Shown here in pieces: positions 6,809 to 12,979 of a stretch of DNA of 12,979 nt. The stretch is taken from assembly GCA_900550835.1 (NCBI GenBank), contig URTP01000046.1:1-12979 (forward strand), read 5' to 3'. The position numbers were made by a program, and so were the translations under genes. Position 1 is the stretch's first letter. Each line of letters starts with the position of its first letter. The DNA comes from an uncultured Collinsella sp. (GTDB lineage Bacteria > Actinomycetota > Coriobacteriia > Coriobacteriales > Coriobacteriaceae). The notes beneath the pieces were generated by a model. The model was not told where the DNA came from. It did not search any database and saw only the letters and a program-made list of their open reading frames with translations.

Positions 6809-7534
6809 TTACATCACTGCACGAAGCTCAAATCGGTCGCCGTTGATGCGAAACTGGCAGTTGCCGTTCATACGTTCGACGGCAAGCTTAATGCTTTTGG
6901 TTCCAAAGCCGTGTCCGGTGTGCCCGGCTACGGGCATGCCGTCGACCATGTGCGGCGGGCGCCCAAACGTGTTAGAGACCAAAAGGAGCAGTTGTCCGTC
7001 CTCGCAACGCAGGTCCAGATCGACAAATCGCTTGCCCTGGGGAGCGGCGCTTGCGGCGACGATGGCGTTGTCCAGGGCGTTTGAGAGCACGCTAAACAGA
7101 TCGACGTCGGCTACATGGACGCTCTCGGGCACGGCAGCGCGCAAATCGGCGGTGATACCGTTTCGGTTGATATCGGAGCTAAATGACGAAAGCACGATAT
7201 TGACCGTGTCGTTGGCGCAGTAGCGGCGCACAGCGGTGCGGTCGTTCGTCTCGCAGAGCTCGTCGATGCGCTCGAGCGCCTCGTCGATGTGGCCCTCCTC
7301 GATCAAAGCCGCAAGGCCGCGCAGGAAGTGCCGCATGTCATGGCGGAGAGCCGAAAGCTCGCGTCCAGATTGACGCCAAGCCTCGAGCTCTTTGATGGCT
7401 GCGTTGTCGCGGGTCGCAAGCATCCAGCGCTCGCGCTCGGCGGTCTCCTTTGCCTCGTATTCGCGCAGATACACAGCAAGAAACATGAGGTAGAACGCGC
7501 AAAGCGCAAACGCCAAAAACTCAACCGTCACCAC
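6809..7534 (-). CDS. Sensor histidine kinase, C-terminal catalytic half
   Basis: This 241-residue stretch begins with the last membrane helix (about 4-22) and a linker helix. It then carries LSALRHDMRHFL (His65, the likely phosphoacceptor, HPK10-like), FSVLSNALDNAI (the N box, Asn152/Asn156) and GHGFGTKSI (207-215, the G box of the GHKL ATPase). All ATP-binding motifs are intact. The only starts are GTG codons at 7534 and 7531, without a convincing ribosome site. Its 7-base overlap with the membrane half could in principle allow re-initiation. The direct continuation of homology makes a frameshift more likely. Confidence 0.65.
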   Translation of the reverse strand: MVTVEFLAFALCAFYLMFLAVYLREYEAKETAERERWMLATRDNAAIKELEAWRQSGRELSALRHDMRHFLRGLAALIEEGHIDEALERIDELCETNDRTAVRRYCANDTVNIVLSSFSSDINRNGITADLRAAVPESVHVADVDLFSVLSNALDNAIVAASAAPQGKRFVDLDLRCEDGQLLLLVSNTFGRPPHMVDGMPVAGHTGHGFGTKSIKLAVERMNGNCQFRINGDRFELRAVM

Positions 7535-8085
7535 GGAGCCCGAGTGGAAGAGCGGGTGTAGACGTTGGTGGCGTAGTCAAAGATGTAATAGACGAGCGGC
7601 AGGATGAGCAGAATCTCGAGCTCGGTAGGGCTTTTGACCGCCAGACGCGGACCGATGTCGCTGGCCCAATGCAGCAGGATCGCAAAGACGGCGACCGTGG
7701 TGATAATGCGTGCCACGTAGTACACGATTTGCGAGTCGGTGGCGGCGAGCGCGGCGATGCCCATCCAGTTGCTGAACTGGCAGCTCAGGTAGGCACTGGT
7801 AACGCCCAGCATAACGAGCAGCGGGCTCAGGCGATAGCGCGCGCACAGATAGATGACGAGCGGCAGATGCACGACGAACGGATATGCTTGACGGGCGAAA
7901 AGCTCGCCGCCGACGGCGTCGGCGAGGCCGAATGCGCATCCGGTTACGGCACTGACCATCACGAGCTCAAGTGCATGGCGCCGGTTGATCTCGATGCCGC
8001 AGAGCGCCGCCGAGGCAAAAACGCCAAAAAGTAGGGTCGTTGCGTGGTGGATTGCCCAAAGCATCATCTCGGTCGTGGGGAGCAT
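7528..8085 (-). CDS. Sensor histidine kinase, N-terminal membrane half
   Basis: This 185-residue open stretch holds about six hydrophobic helices, at roughly 8-30, 40-60, 66-83, 88-106, 118-140 and 157-175, separated by short charged loops. That is the multi-span sensor domain expected of AgrC-like kinases. After LPLVYYIFDYATNVYT the frame goes into a short unrelated tail (RSSTRAPW) and stops. As read, it would yield a membrane protein without any catalytic domain. I start it at the ATG overlapping the regulator stop; the longer frame from 8244 lies inside the regulator gene. Confidence 0.6.
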   Translation of the reverse strand: MLPTTEMMLWAIHHATTLLFGVFASAALCGIEINRRHALELVMVSAVTGCAFGLADAVGGELFARQAYPFVVHLPLVIYLCARYRLSPLLVMLGVTSAYLSCQFSNWMGIAALAATDSQIVYYVARIITTVAVFAILLHWASDIGPRLAVKSPTELEILLILPLVYYIFDYATNVYTRSSTRAPW

Positions 8086-8807
8086 TAGCACCTCCCGCCC
8101 TCGAACCGTGCCGCAAAGTAGGCATCCTGGAAACCCTGCTTGCAGCTGCATGCCAGCGGAATGCAAGCGCCCGAGCGCATGACGATATCCGTACGGTTGA
8201 AGTGGTCGATATTGCGCAGGTTGACCTGGTAGCTGCGGTGACATTTAAAGAAGCTTGCGTTTTTGGCCAGCTGGTCCTCGATGTTGCGGAACGGCTCGAG
8301 CGCCTCGATGTCGCGCCCGTCGCGCAGGTGGAATACCACGTGCTTGTTGCGGGCCTCGGCATATTCGATATCGGACAGGCGCAGGGCATGGTAGCCAAAG
8401 GACGTTTTGGTTACGAGCTCGTCGGTCACGGCGGGTCGCATGCTCGAAAGCTCGTCGAGCAGTTGCGCCAGGCGTTCGTACGTTACGGGCTTGAGCAGGT
8501 AGTCGAAGGCACGGACCTCATAGGACTCCAGCGCGAACTCGGGCGATGAGGTGAGGAACACCAGACGCACAGCGGTATCGGATTGGCGCAACTCCCGCGC
8601 GGTGTCCATGCCGTTGACGAGCGGCATGATCATGTCGAGCAGAATGATGTCGGCGCGCGATGCAGCATGGCGGGCCAGCAGGTCCTCGCCGCGCGTGACG
8701 AGCGCAACGTCGACTGCCGTGCCCGTCTCGGTCGACCAGCGGTCGATCATCCGGTGCAGTCTATCTAGAAAAGCGACGTCGTCGTCGCAGGCGATAATCT
8801 TGAGCAT
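8085..8807 (-). CDS. LytTR-family response regulator
   Basis: This is a 240-residue DNA-binding regulator of the AgrA/LytR type, the partner of the adjacent kinase. The receiver domain (1-115) has the acidic cluster ACDDD (6-10), phosphoacceptor Asp58 in ILLDMIMP, Thr86 in FLTSS and Lys106 in LLKPV. The LytTR domain (about 130-235) has IEYAEARNKHVVFHL and the signature FFKCHRSYQVNLRNI (186-200). I use the ATG at 8807, preceded by AAGGGGG, giving MLKIIACDDD; a longer frame to 8951 adds sequence not found in receivers. Because all key residues are present, the regulator should work if phosphorylated by another kinase. No AgrB- or AgrD-like gene is seen nearby, so the signal is unknown. Confidence 0.93.
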   Translation of the reverse strand: MLKIIACDDDVAFLDRLHRMIDRWSTETGTAVDVALVTRGEDLLARHAASRADIILLDMIMPLVNGMDTARELRQSDTAVRLVFLTSSPEFALESYEVRAFDYLLKPVTYERLAQLLDELSSMRPAVTDELVTKTSFGYHALRLSDIEYAEARNKHVVFHLRDGRDIEALEPFRNIEDQLAKNASFFKCHRSYQVNLRNIDHFNRTDIVMRSGACIPLACSCKQGFQDAYFAARFEGGRC

Positions 8808-8931
8808 TCGAGCCCCCTTAGTAGTTCGATTTTGCCACATTGGGTGCGCGCCGCCCGCGGAGGCGTGTCCCATTTGCGCCCCAAGGCGTGCAACTCGCGC
8901 CAAGCGGTGGGGCGTTAGTTTTGACGGCCGC

Positions 8932-8958
8932 ACAATACTCCATGGATACACATGTCAA
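8932..8958 (-). promoter_or_regulatory. Possible promoter of the response regulator/kinase pair
   Basis: The minus strand has a perfect TTGACA (8958-8953) followed, after a short 15-base spacer, by TATTGT (8937-8932, 4 of 6 matches). Transcription would begin near 8925 and give a leader of about 115 bases before the ATG at 8807. The short spacer lowers confidence. Confidence 0.3.
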
Positions 8959-8963
8959 TCGAT

Positions 8964-9000
8964 GCCGGCGGTTGGACGGGGAATCAGGCCGACCGCCGGC
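8964..9000. repeat. GC-rich hairpin in the gap before nadA
   Basis: GCCGGCGGTTGG (8964-8975) pairs with CCGACCGCCGGC (8989-9000) over 12 positions with one T-G wobble and a 13-base loop. A flanking CGATGC (8960-8965) can alternatively pair with GCATCG (9006-9011). No T run follows on either strand. It is the first of three strong dyads in a 458-base stretch without a gene (8808-9265). Confidence 0.5.
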
Positions 9001-9016
9001 GCCAAGCATCGGCAGT

Positions 9017-9103
9017 GCACGGTTCGTGGCCACGCCTTGGCTGCAGCCGAGATTCCGTCTGCAGCCCCTTGGGCCAGGGCAAAACTATCCGCTCGAACCG
9101 TGC
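9017..9103. other. Nested inverted repeats, possible structured RNA
   Basis: An outer pair, GCACGGTTCG (9017-9026) with CGAACCGTGC (9094-9103), encloses TGGCC/GGCCA (9027-9031/9072-9076) and an inner perfect hairpin, GGCTGCAG (9039-9046) with CTGCAGCC (9059-9066). The pairs nest, so a single branched RNA fold is possible on either strand. The last three bases of the outer stem also belong to the next 20-base inverted repeat, so the two structures compete. I match it to no known RNA family. It lies upstream of nadA (plus) and of the regulator gene (minus). Confidence 0.4.
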
Positions 9104-9159
9104 GGCAGGTCCATTTTCGACTATCCTCAGCTTGCCAGTTCGAAAATGGACCTGCCGCA
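9101..9159. repeat. Perfect 20-bp inverted repeat with 19-base spacer
   Basis: TGCGGCAGGTCCATTTTCGA (9101-9120) is exactly complementary to 9140-9159. On the plus strand the hairpin is followed by a T-rich but interrupted tract (TGATTGAATCTTTATTTC), so it could act as a weak terminator. Perfect arms of this length without a gene are also typical of dispersed palindromic elements. No transposase or target duplication is visible. Confidence 0.6.
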
Positions 9160-9183
9160 TGATTGAATCTTTATTTCAACTTT

Positions 9184-9227
9184 ACACCTAGGTTTACAGC
9201 TGTCTTGTCAGCTGTAAACCTAGGTGT
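9184..9227 (+). promoter_or_regulatory. 44-bp palindromic operator candidate for nadABC-niaR
   Basis: ACACCTAGGTTTACAGCTG (9184-9202) and its exact reverse complement (9209-9227) flank a 6-base centre, TCTTGT. Each arm contains the smaller palindromes ACCTAGGT and CAGCTG. The dyad lies 41 bases before nadA and covers the likely -35 box. The operon ends with niaR, a nicotinate-responsive repressor known in Firmicutes and Thermotogales to repress NAD synthesis genes, so this is the natural candidate NiaR site. Binding is inferred; I could not compare it with a motif matrix. No T run follows, so a terminator is unlikely. Confidence 0.65.
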
Positions 9228-9233
9228 CATACT
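9205..9233 (+). promoter_or_regulatory. Likely nadA promoter inside the palindrome
   Basis: TTGTCA (9205-9210, 5 of 6 matches to TTGACA) and CATACT (9228-9233, 4 of 6) are separated by exactly 17 bases. The -35 box starts in the centre of the 44-bp palindrome, and the -10 box abuts its right edge. A protein bound to the dyad would therefore block RNA polymerase. The start of transcription would be near 9240. Confidence 0.55.
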
Positions 9234-9268
9234 AAAGCCCCAAGATTCGCCAAAAGAGAGGGGCCTTG

Positions 9269-10294
9269 ATGGCACAGAGCGCGAACATGGATGCGTCGGA
9301 GCTTGCGCGCGATATCGCGGCCGGCCTAGCATCGGCAACGACGGCAACGGAGCGCGCGGCACTGGTGCCCGCAGAGCTCGTCGAGGCCATTCAGCAACTA
9401 AAAACCCAACGTGACGCGGTGATCTTGGCGCACTACTATGTGGCGCCCGAGGTCCAAGCCGTTGCCGATTACGTCGGCGACAGCTTCTACCTGGCAAAGC
9501 TCGCCAAGAGCCTGCCGCAGCAGACCATCGTGCTGTGCGGCGTGGAGTTTATGGGCGAGAGCGCCAAGCTGCTCAACCCCACCAAGACCGTGCTGCTGCC
9601 CGAGCCGGGCGCGGACTGCCCCATGGCGCACATGGTCAAGCGCGAGACGGTCGATGCGGCGCGCGCCGAGTACGGCGACGACCTTGCCGTGGTCTGCTAC
9701 GTCAACTCGACGGTCGAGATCAAGAGCTGGAGTGACGTGTGCGTCACCAGCTCCAACGCCGTCAAGATCGTGTCCGAGCTGCCGCAGCAGCACGTCCTGT
9801 TCATCCCCGATCAAAACCTGGGCCGCTTCGTAGCCGAGCAGGTGCCGCAAAAGCACGTCATCCTCAACAATGGCTATTGCCCGCGCCATCACATCATCAC
9901 CGTCGAGCAGATCGTCGATGCGCAGGAGGCGCATCCCGACGCGCTCGTGCTGGCGCACCCCGAATGCAAGGCCGACGTCCTTGCCGAGGCCGACTACATC
10001 GGCTCCACCGCCGGCATCATCAAGTACGCCGAGGAGTCGGACGCGAGTGAGTTCATCATCGTGACGGTCCGCGGCGTGCTCTACGAGCTCGAGCGCCGCT
10101 GCGAGGGCACCGGCAAAAAGTTCTATTTTCCCGCGGTGCAGCCCACCTGCGTCAACATGGATCTCATCACGCTCGAAAAGCTCGCACGCTGTCTGGAGAC
10201 GGGCGAGGGCGAGGTGCAGATCGGCGTGTCGGACGAGGCCGCCGACCAGGCCAAGCTCACGCTCGACCGCATGCTCGAGTACGCGGCGCGCTAG
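9269..10294 (+). CDS. nadA: Quinolinate synthase A
   Basis: NadA is the [4Fe-4S] enzyme that condenses iminoaspartate (from NadB) with dihydroxyacetone phosphate to quinolinate in de novo NAD synthesis. The 341-residue protein has the three cluster cysteines in their usual settings: Cys90 (LCGVEFMGESAKLL), Cys204 (NGYCPRHH) and Cys294 (QPTCVNM). It also has AHYYVAPEVQ (54-63), YVNSTVEIK (144-152) and GSTAGIIKYA (245-254). I choose the ATG at 9269, spaced five bases from AGAGGGG; a TTG codon directly before it is an unlikely start. An N-terminal extension of about 35 residues, rich in Ala and Thr, precedes the conserved core. It is the first gene of the nadABC-niaR operon. Confidence 0.96.
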   Translation: MAQSANMDASELARDIAAGLASATTATERAALVPAELVEAIQQLKTQRDAVILAHYYVAPEVQAVADYVGDSFYLAKLAKSLPQQTIVLCGVEFMGESAKLLNPTKTVLLPEPGADCPMAHMVKRETVDAARAEYGDDLAVVCYVNSTVEIKSWSDVCVTSSNAVKIVSELPQQHVLFIPDQNLGRFVAEQVPQKHVILNNGYCPRHHIITVEQIVDAQEAHPDALVLAHPECKADVLAEADYIGSTAGIIKYAEESDASEFIIVTVRGVLYELERRCEGTGKKFYFPAVQPTCVNMDLITLEKLARCLETGEGEVQIGVSDEAADQAKLTLDRMLEYAAR

Positions 10295-10298
10295 AACG

Positions 10299-10331
10299 AT
10301 GTGACATGAGGGGCAGTCCCTTATGTCACAT
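10299..10331. repeat. REP-like hairpin between nadA and nadB
   Basis: ATGTGACATGAGGG (10299-10312) pairs with CCCTTATGTCACAT (10318-10331), 14 positions with one wobble and a GCAGT loop. It fills most of the 56 bases between the two genes. No T run follows. It resembles short palindromic repeats I recall from other gut bacterial genomes, but that is memory rather than a search result. It could attenuate transcription or stabilise the upstream message. Confidence 0.6.
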
Positions 10332-10350
10332 TACAAGGGAGAGGATTCCT

Positions 10351-11727
10351 GTGGAAACCAAACAATACCCCGATATGGAGTGCGACGTTGTCATTGCCGG
10401 TTGCGGCGTGGCGGGCCTGTACGCGGCCCTCAATCTGCCGACGAGCACGCGCGTGATCATGCTCTCCAAGGGCGCTGTCGACGAGTGCGACTCGATGCTT
10501 GCGCAGGGCGGTATCTGCGTGCTGCCCGAGGGCTCGGATTACGATGCCTTCTTTGAGGACACCATGCACGCCGGCCACTACGAGAACCGCCGCGAGAGCG
10601 TCGACATCATGATTCGCTCGAGCCGCTCGGTCATCAACGACTTGCTAGCGATGGGCGTGGACTTTGAGCGCAAGGCCGACGGCAGCCTCGACTTTACCCG
10701 CGAGGGCGCGCACAGCCGTCCGCGTATTGCCTTCCATGCCGACATTACGGGCAAGGAGATCACGACCAAGCTGCTCCAGGCCGTTCGCAAGCTGGATAAC
10801 GTGCAGATTTTGGAGCACGTGGCCATGACCGACATCCTGACGGGCGAGCGTGATGGCGCCACGGTGTGCACCGGCGTCGTTGCCGTTTCCGTGGACGAGG
10901 ACAACTCGGTTCGTCCCGCCGACGAGCTGGCAAACGCCGCCGAGGGCGTGCATGCCGGCGAGCCGTTTAAGATCCATGCCCGCCACACGCTGTGGGCTAC
11001 GGGCGGTATCGGCGGCGTATACGACCATTCGACTAACTACCCGCAGCTCACGGGCGATGCCTGCTACATTGCTCAGGAGCATGGCATTAAGATGGAGCAC
11101 CTGGACTACGTGCAGATTCACCCCACGGGGCTGTTCTCGCCGCAGCCGGGCCGCACCTTCCTGATCAGCGAGAGCTGCCGCGGCGAGGGCGCGATTTTGC
11201 TCAACGCCGCCGGCGAGCGCTTTACCGATGAGCTTCAGCCGCGCGATGTGGTCGCCGCGGCCATTCGCGAGCAGATGAAGCAGGACGGTACCGAGCACGA
11301 GTGGCTGAGCTTTGCCCCCGTCGAGCGCGACGTGGTGACCGGACACTTTGCCAACATTCGCGCTCGCTGCCTGGAGGACGGCCGCGACATCTTGGACGAG
11401 CCCATTCCCGTTGCGCCCACGCAGCACTACTTTATGGGGGGCGTGTGGGTCGACAAGGACGGTCGCACCTCGATGCCCGAGCTCTATGCCGCGGGCGAGA
11501 CGGCCTGCAACGGCGTTCACGGCAAGAACCGTCTTGCATCAAACAGCCTGCTCGAGGCACTGGTCTGGGGTCGTCGCGCCGCGTGGTACATGCGTACCGG
11601 CGAGTCGCTGGCCGTGGAGCGGGCGGGCGATCCTGCGCTCGATGGCCGTCATCGCGCCCTGAGCGCCGATACCCTGGCAATCGATGATTTGGCCCGTGCC
11701 GCCGGCACGCAGGCCGTGGAGGAGTAG
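10351..11727 (+). CDS. nadB: L-aspartate oxidase (FAD), short form
   Basis: NadB oxidises L-aspartate to iminoaspartate for NadA; in anaerobes fumarate can serve as the electron acceptor. The 458-residue protein belongs to the succinate dehydrogenase/fumarate reductase flavoprotein family. It has an FAD-binding DVVIAGCGVAGLYAAL (12-27), SMLAQGGICV (48-57), HADITGKEI (129-137) and WATGGIGGVYDHSTN (215-229). Substrate-site residues matching the E. coli enzyme are His257 (IHPTG), Arg298 (QPRDVVAAAI), His359 (PTQHYFMGG) and Arg394 (GKNRLASNSLLEA). NadB proteins are usually 500-540 residues; here the C-terminal helical domain is largely absent. The GTG at 10351 has GGGAGAGG upstream; the longer frame from 10306 would run through the hairpin. 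nadC begins three bases after the stop. Confidence 0.94.
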   Translation: METKQYPDMECDVVIAGCGVAGLYAALNLPTSTRVIMLSKGAVDECDSMLAQGGICVLPEGSDYDAFFEDTMHAGHYENRRESVDIMIRSSRSVINDLLAMGVDFERKADGSLDFTREGAHSRPRIAFHADITGKEITTKLLQAVRKLDNVQILEHVAMTDILTGERDGATVCTGVVAVSVDEDNSVRPADELANAAEGVHAGEPFKIHARHTLWATGGIGGVYDHSTNYPQLTGDACYIAQEHGIKMEHLDYVQIHPTGLFSPQPGRTFLISESCRGEGAILLNAAGERFTDELQPRDVVAAAIREQMKQDGTEHEWLSFAPVERDVVTGHFANIRARCLEDGRDILDEPIPVAPTQHYFMGGVWVDKDGRTSMPELYAAGETACNGVHGKNRLASNSLLEALVWGRRAAWYMRTGESLAVERAGDPALDGRHRALSADTLAIDDLARAAGTQAVEE

Positions 11728-11730
11728 ACC

Positions 11731-12591
11731 ATGAATCCCATTACCATGAAGCTCGTCGTCGATGATCTGATCCTGCAGGCTCTGCGCGAGGACATTACCT
11801 TTGAGGACGTGAGCACGGCGAGCGTGTGCCCCACGGCGCGTCCCGCCACGGTGGAGCTTATCGCCAAGGCCGATGGCATTATCGCGGGCCTGGATGTGTT
11901 CGCTCGCACCTTTGAGCTGCTGGATTCGCAGAGCTCGGTGCTGTTTGATGTTGCCGATGGTGACGAGGTGCACGCCGGCGACCACGTGGGCCAGGTGCGC
12001 GGCGATGCGCGCGTACTGCTTTCGGGCGAGCGCGTGGCGCTCAACTACCTGCAGCGCATGAGCGGCATCGCTACTTACACGCATCGGATGGCAGCTGCGC
12101 TCGAGGGCACCAAGACCGTGCTTGTCGACACGCGCAAGACCACGCCGGGCATGCGTGTCTTCGAGAAGGCTGCAGTCGAGATCGGCGGTGGCAGCAACCA
12201 CCGCTATAACCTGTCGACGGCTGTCATGCTCAAGGACAACCACATCGACGCCGCCGGTGGCGTGGCACGCGCGATTGAGATGGCGCGCGCCCATGCGTCG
12301 TTTACCGCGACGGTCGAGATTGAGTGCGAGAACCTGGATATGGTGCGCGAGGCAGTTGAGGCCGGTGCCGATATCATCATGCTCGACAACATGACCCACG
12401 ACGACATGGCTGCCGCGATTGAGCTTATCGCCGGTCGCGCCAAGACCGAGTGCTCGGGCAATGTGGATGCCAGCAATATCCGCGCCCTGGCTGATCTGGG
12501 CGTCGACTACATTAGCTCGGGCGCCCTGACGCACTCCGCGCCGATCCTCGACCTCTCGCTTAAGCACCTGCGTCTGCTGGACGGTAAATAA
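11731..12591 (+). CDS. nadC: Nicotinate-nucleotide pyrophosphorylase (quinolinate phosphoribosyltransferase)
   Basis: NadC converts quinolinate and PRPP to nicotinate mononucleotide, CO2 and pyrophosphate, the third step of the pathway. At 286 residues it is full length. Family motifs are ERVALNYLQRMSGIAT (100-115), the basic DTRKTTPGMR (133-142), GGGSNHRYNL (152-161), LKDNHI (167-172), VEIECE (195-200), IIMLDNM (215-221) and ISSGALTHSAP (261-271). These form the substrate-binding residues of the open barrel. The ATG at 11731 has GGAGGAG at the end of nadB as its ribosome site, and its stop overlaps the niaR start as TAATG. The compact arrangement implies coupled expression. Confidence 0.97.
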   Translation: MNPITMKLVVDDLILQALREDITFEDVSTASVCPTARPATVELIAKADGIIAGLDVFARTFELLDSQSSVLFDVADGDEVHAGDHVGQVRGDARVLLSGERVALNYLQRMSGIATYTHRMAAALEGTKTVLVDTRKTTPGMRVFEKAAVEIGGGSNHRYNLSTAVMLKDNHIDAAGGVARAIEMARAHASFTATVEIECENLDMVREAVEAGADIIMLDNMTHDDMAAAIELIAGRAKTECSGNVDASNIRALADLGVDYISSGALTHSAPILDLSLKHLRLLDGK

Positions 12592-12979
12592 TGAACGCCC
12601 GCGAGCGTCGCCGTGCCATCATGGGCGTGCTCGAAGGAGCCAAGGAGCCCGTTTCGGGCAGCGCACTTGCCCGCGAGGTTGGCGTGAGCCGTCAGGTCGT
12701 GGTTCAGGATATTGCCCTGTTGCGTGCCGATGGGCACGATATCGTGGCGACCAACCGCGGCTACGTGCTGCAGGAAGCTGCGAGTAGCCCCGCCGTGCCC
12801 ACGCGTCTTGTTAAGGTGCGCCACAGCGTGGAGCAGGCGGGCGACGAGCTTACGAGTATCGTCGACGCGGGTGGCGCCGTGCTCAACGTGATCGTCAACC
12901 ATCGTGTGTACGGCAAGATCACGGCCGACCTGGACATCCGCAACCGCCGCGATGTCGAGCGCTACCTAGAGGGCATCGC
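12591..12979 (+). CDS. niaR: NiaR, nicotinate-responsive transcriptional repressor (3' end outside window)
   Basis: NiaR (YrxA family) represses NAD synthesis or niacin uptake genes when nicotinate is plentiful. The visible 129 residues contain an HTH_11 winged helix (about 8-60: SGSALAREVGVSRQVVVQDIALLRADGH, then IVATNRGYVL). After it comes the start of the 3H ligand/metal domain, with VRHS (His78) and IVNHRVYGK (His104), two of the histidines that name the domain. About 45 residues are missing. The ATG shares one base with the nadC stop. As the last gene of the operon it controls, it would be autoregulated through the palindrome at 9184-9227. The identification is firm; the effector is assumed from the family. 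Confidence 0.92.
   Translation, partial: MNARERRRAIMGVLEGAKEPVSGSALAREVGVSRQVVVQDIALLRADGHDIVATNRGYVLQEAASSPAVPTRLVKVRHSVEQAGDELTSIVDAGGAVLNVIVNHRVYGKITADLDIRNRRDVERYLEGI

Larger units (their letters stand above)
6809..8085 (-). pseudogene. AgrC/HPK10-type sensor histidine kinase, frameshifted
   Basis: This is a membrane sensor kinase that would phosphorylate the LytTR regulator encoded just upstream. The start at 8085 overlaps the regulator stop as TAATG and has a GGGAGGTG ribosome site. The gene is split: the membrane half runs from 8085 to a TGA at 7528, and the kinase half continues in the -1 frame to 6809. Re-reading one base at the CCC at 7556-7554 joins the halves as VYTPLFHSGSVVTVEF. 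With one base restored the gene is 426 codons, normal for AgrC-like kinases (about 425 residues). A lost C in a C run, by mutation or sequencing error, is the simplest cause. A programmed shift is less likely, because no slippery heptamer is present. Confidence 0.8.

Noticed and set aside
8808..8951. Longer start for the LytTR regulator
   Set aside because: Receiver domains begin at MLKIIACDDD, and an AAGGGGG site supports the ATG at 8807.
9017..9103. Signal recognition particle RNA, 6S RNA or NAD riboswitch before nadA
   Set aside because: I could not find the conserved SRP core, a 6S-like central bubble or known NAD-riboswitch motifs; only generic stems are visible.
8808..9265. An AgrD-like signal peptide gene or AgrB partner for the AgrC-like kinase
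   Set aside because: Short frames in this gap have no ribosome site, no leader-cysteine-acidic tail pattern and no hydrophobic processing protein nearby.
1..12979. CRISPR arrays, insertion sequences, prophage or rRNA genes
   Set aside because: No regularly spaced direct repeats, transposase, phage-type protein or rRNA sequence was recognised on either strand.

Overview
This is a high-GC, gene-dense window carrying two unrelated metabolic blocks with a few regulatory genes between them. Gene content suggests an anaerobic, high-GC Gram-positive gut bacterium of the Coriobacteriia, with Collinsella as my best guess. The reasons are the [NiFe]-hydrogenase maturation genes, an AgrC-like kinase with a LytTR regulator, and a nadABC-niaR operon. 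The taxonomic call is inference, because no rRNA or other marker gene is present.

Left block (1-5494, minus strand). Transcription runs right to left: an unrecognised 82-residue protein, nikR (nickel-responsive repressor), hypF, hypC, hypD and hypE (cut by the window edge). Tight spacing and stop/start overlaps suggest one operon. HypF, HypC, HypD and HypE make and deliver the Fe(CN)2CO ligand set of [NiFe] hydrogenases, and NikR ties nickel status to the same locus. hypF is interrupted by two in-frame stop codons (TAG at 4387-4385, TAA at 4318-4316). Its protein is otherwise fully conserved, and the zinc-finger spacing is exact only if the TAA is counted as a residue.

Middle (5495-9265). 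A minus-strand thioredoxin (trxA) with a good intrinsic terminator is divergent from a 191-residue plus-strand protein of unknown function. A minus-strand two-component pair follows: a LytTR response regulator overlapping, as TAATG, a membrane histidine kinase of AgrC/HPK10 type. The kinase gene is broken by an apparent one-base loss in a C run at 7554-7556. Between the regulator and nadA lie about 460 bases without a gene. They hold a series of strong inverted repeats, then a 44-bp near-perfect palindrome with a promoter-like -35 box at its centre.

Right block (9269-12979, plus strand). nadA, nadB, nadC and niaR (cut by the window edge) form the de novo quinolinate/NaMN pathway with its presumed nicotinate-responsive repressor. 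The palindrome in front of nadA is the obvious candidate operator. A REP-like hairpin separates nadA and nadB, while nadB-nadC and nadC-niaR are nearly contiguous or overlapping.

The points most worth attention are the doubly interrupted hypF, the frameshifted kinase, the palindromic nadA operator, the structured gap before nadA, the His-rich NikR extension and the unknown gene leading the nikR-hyp operon.
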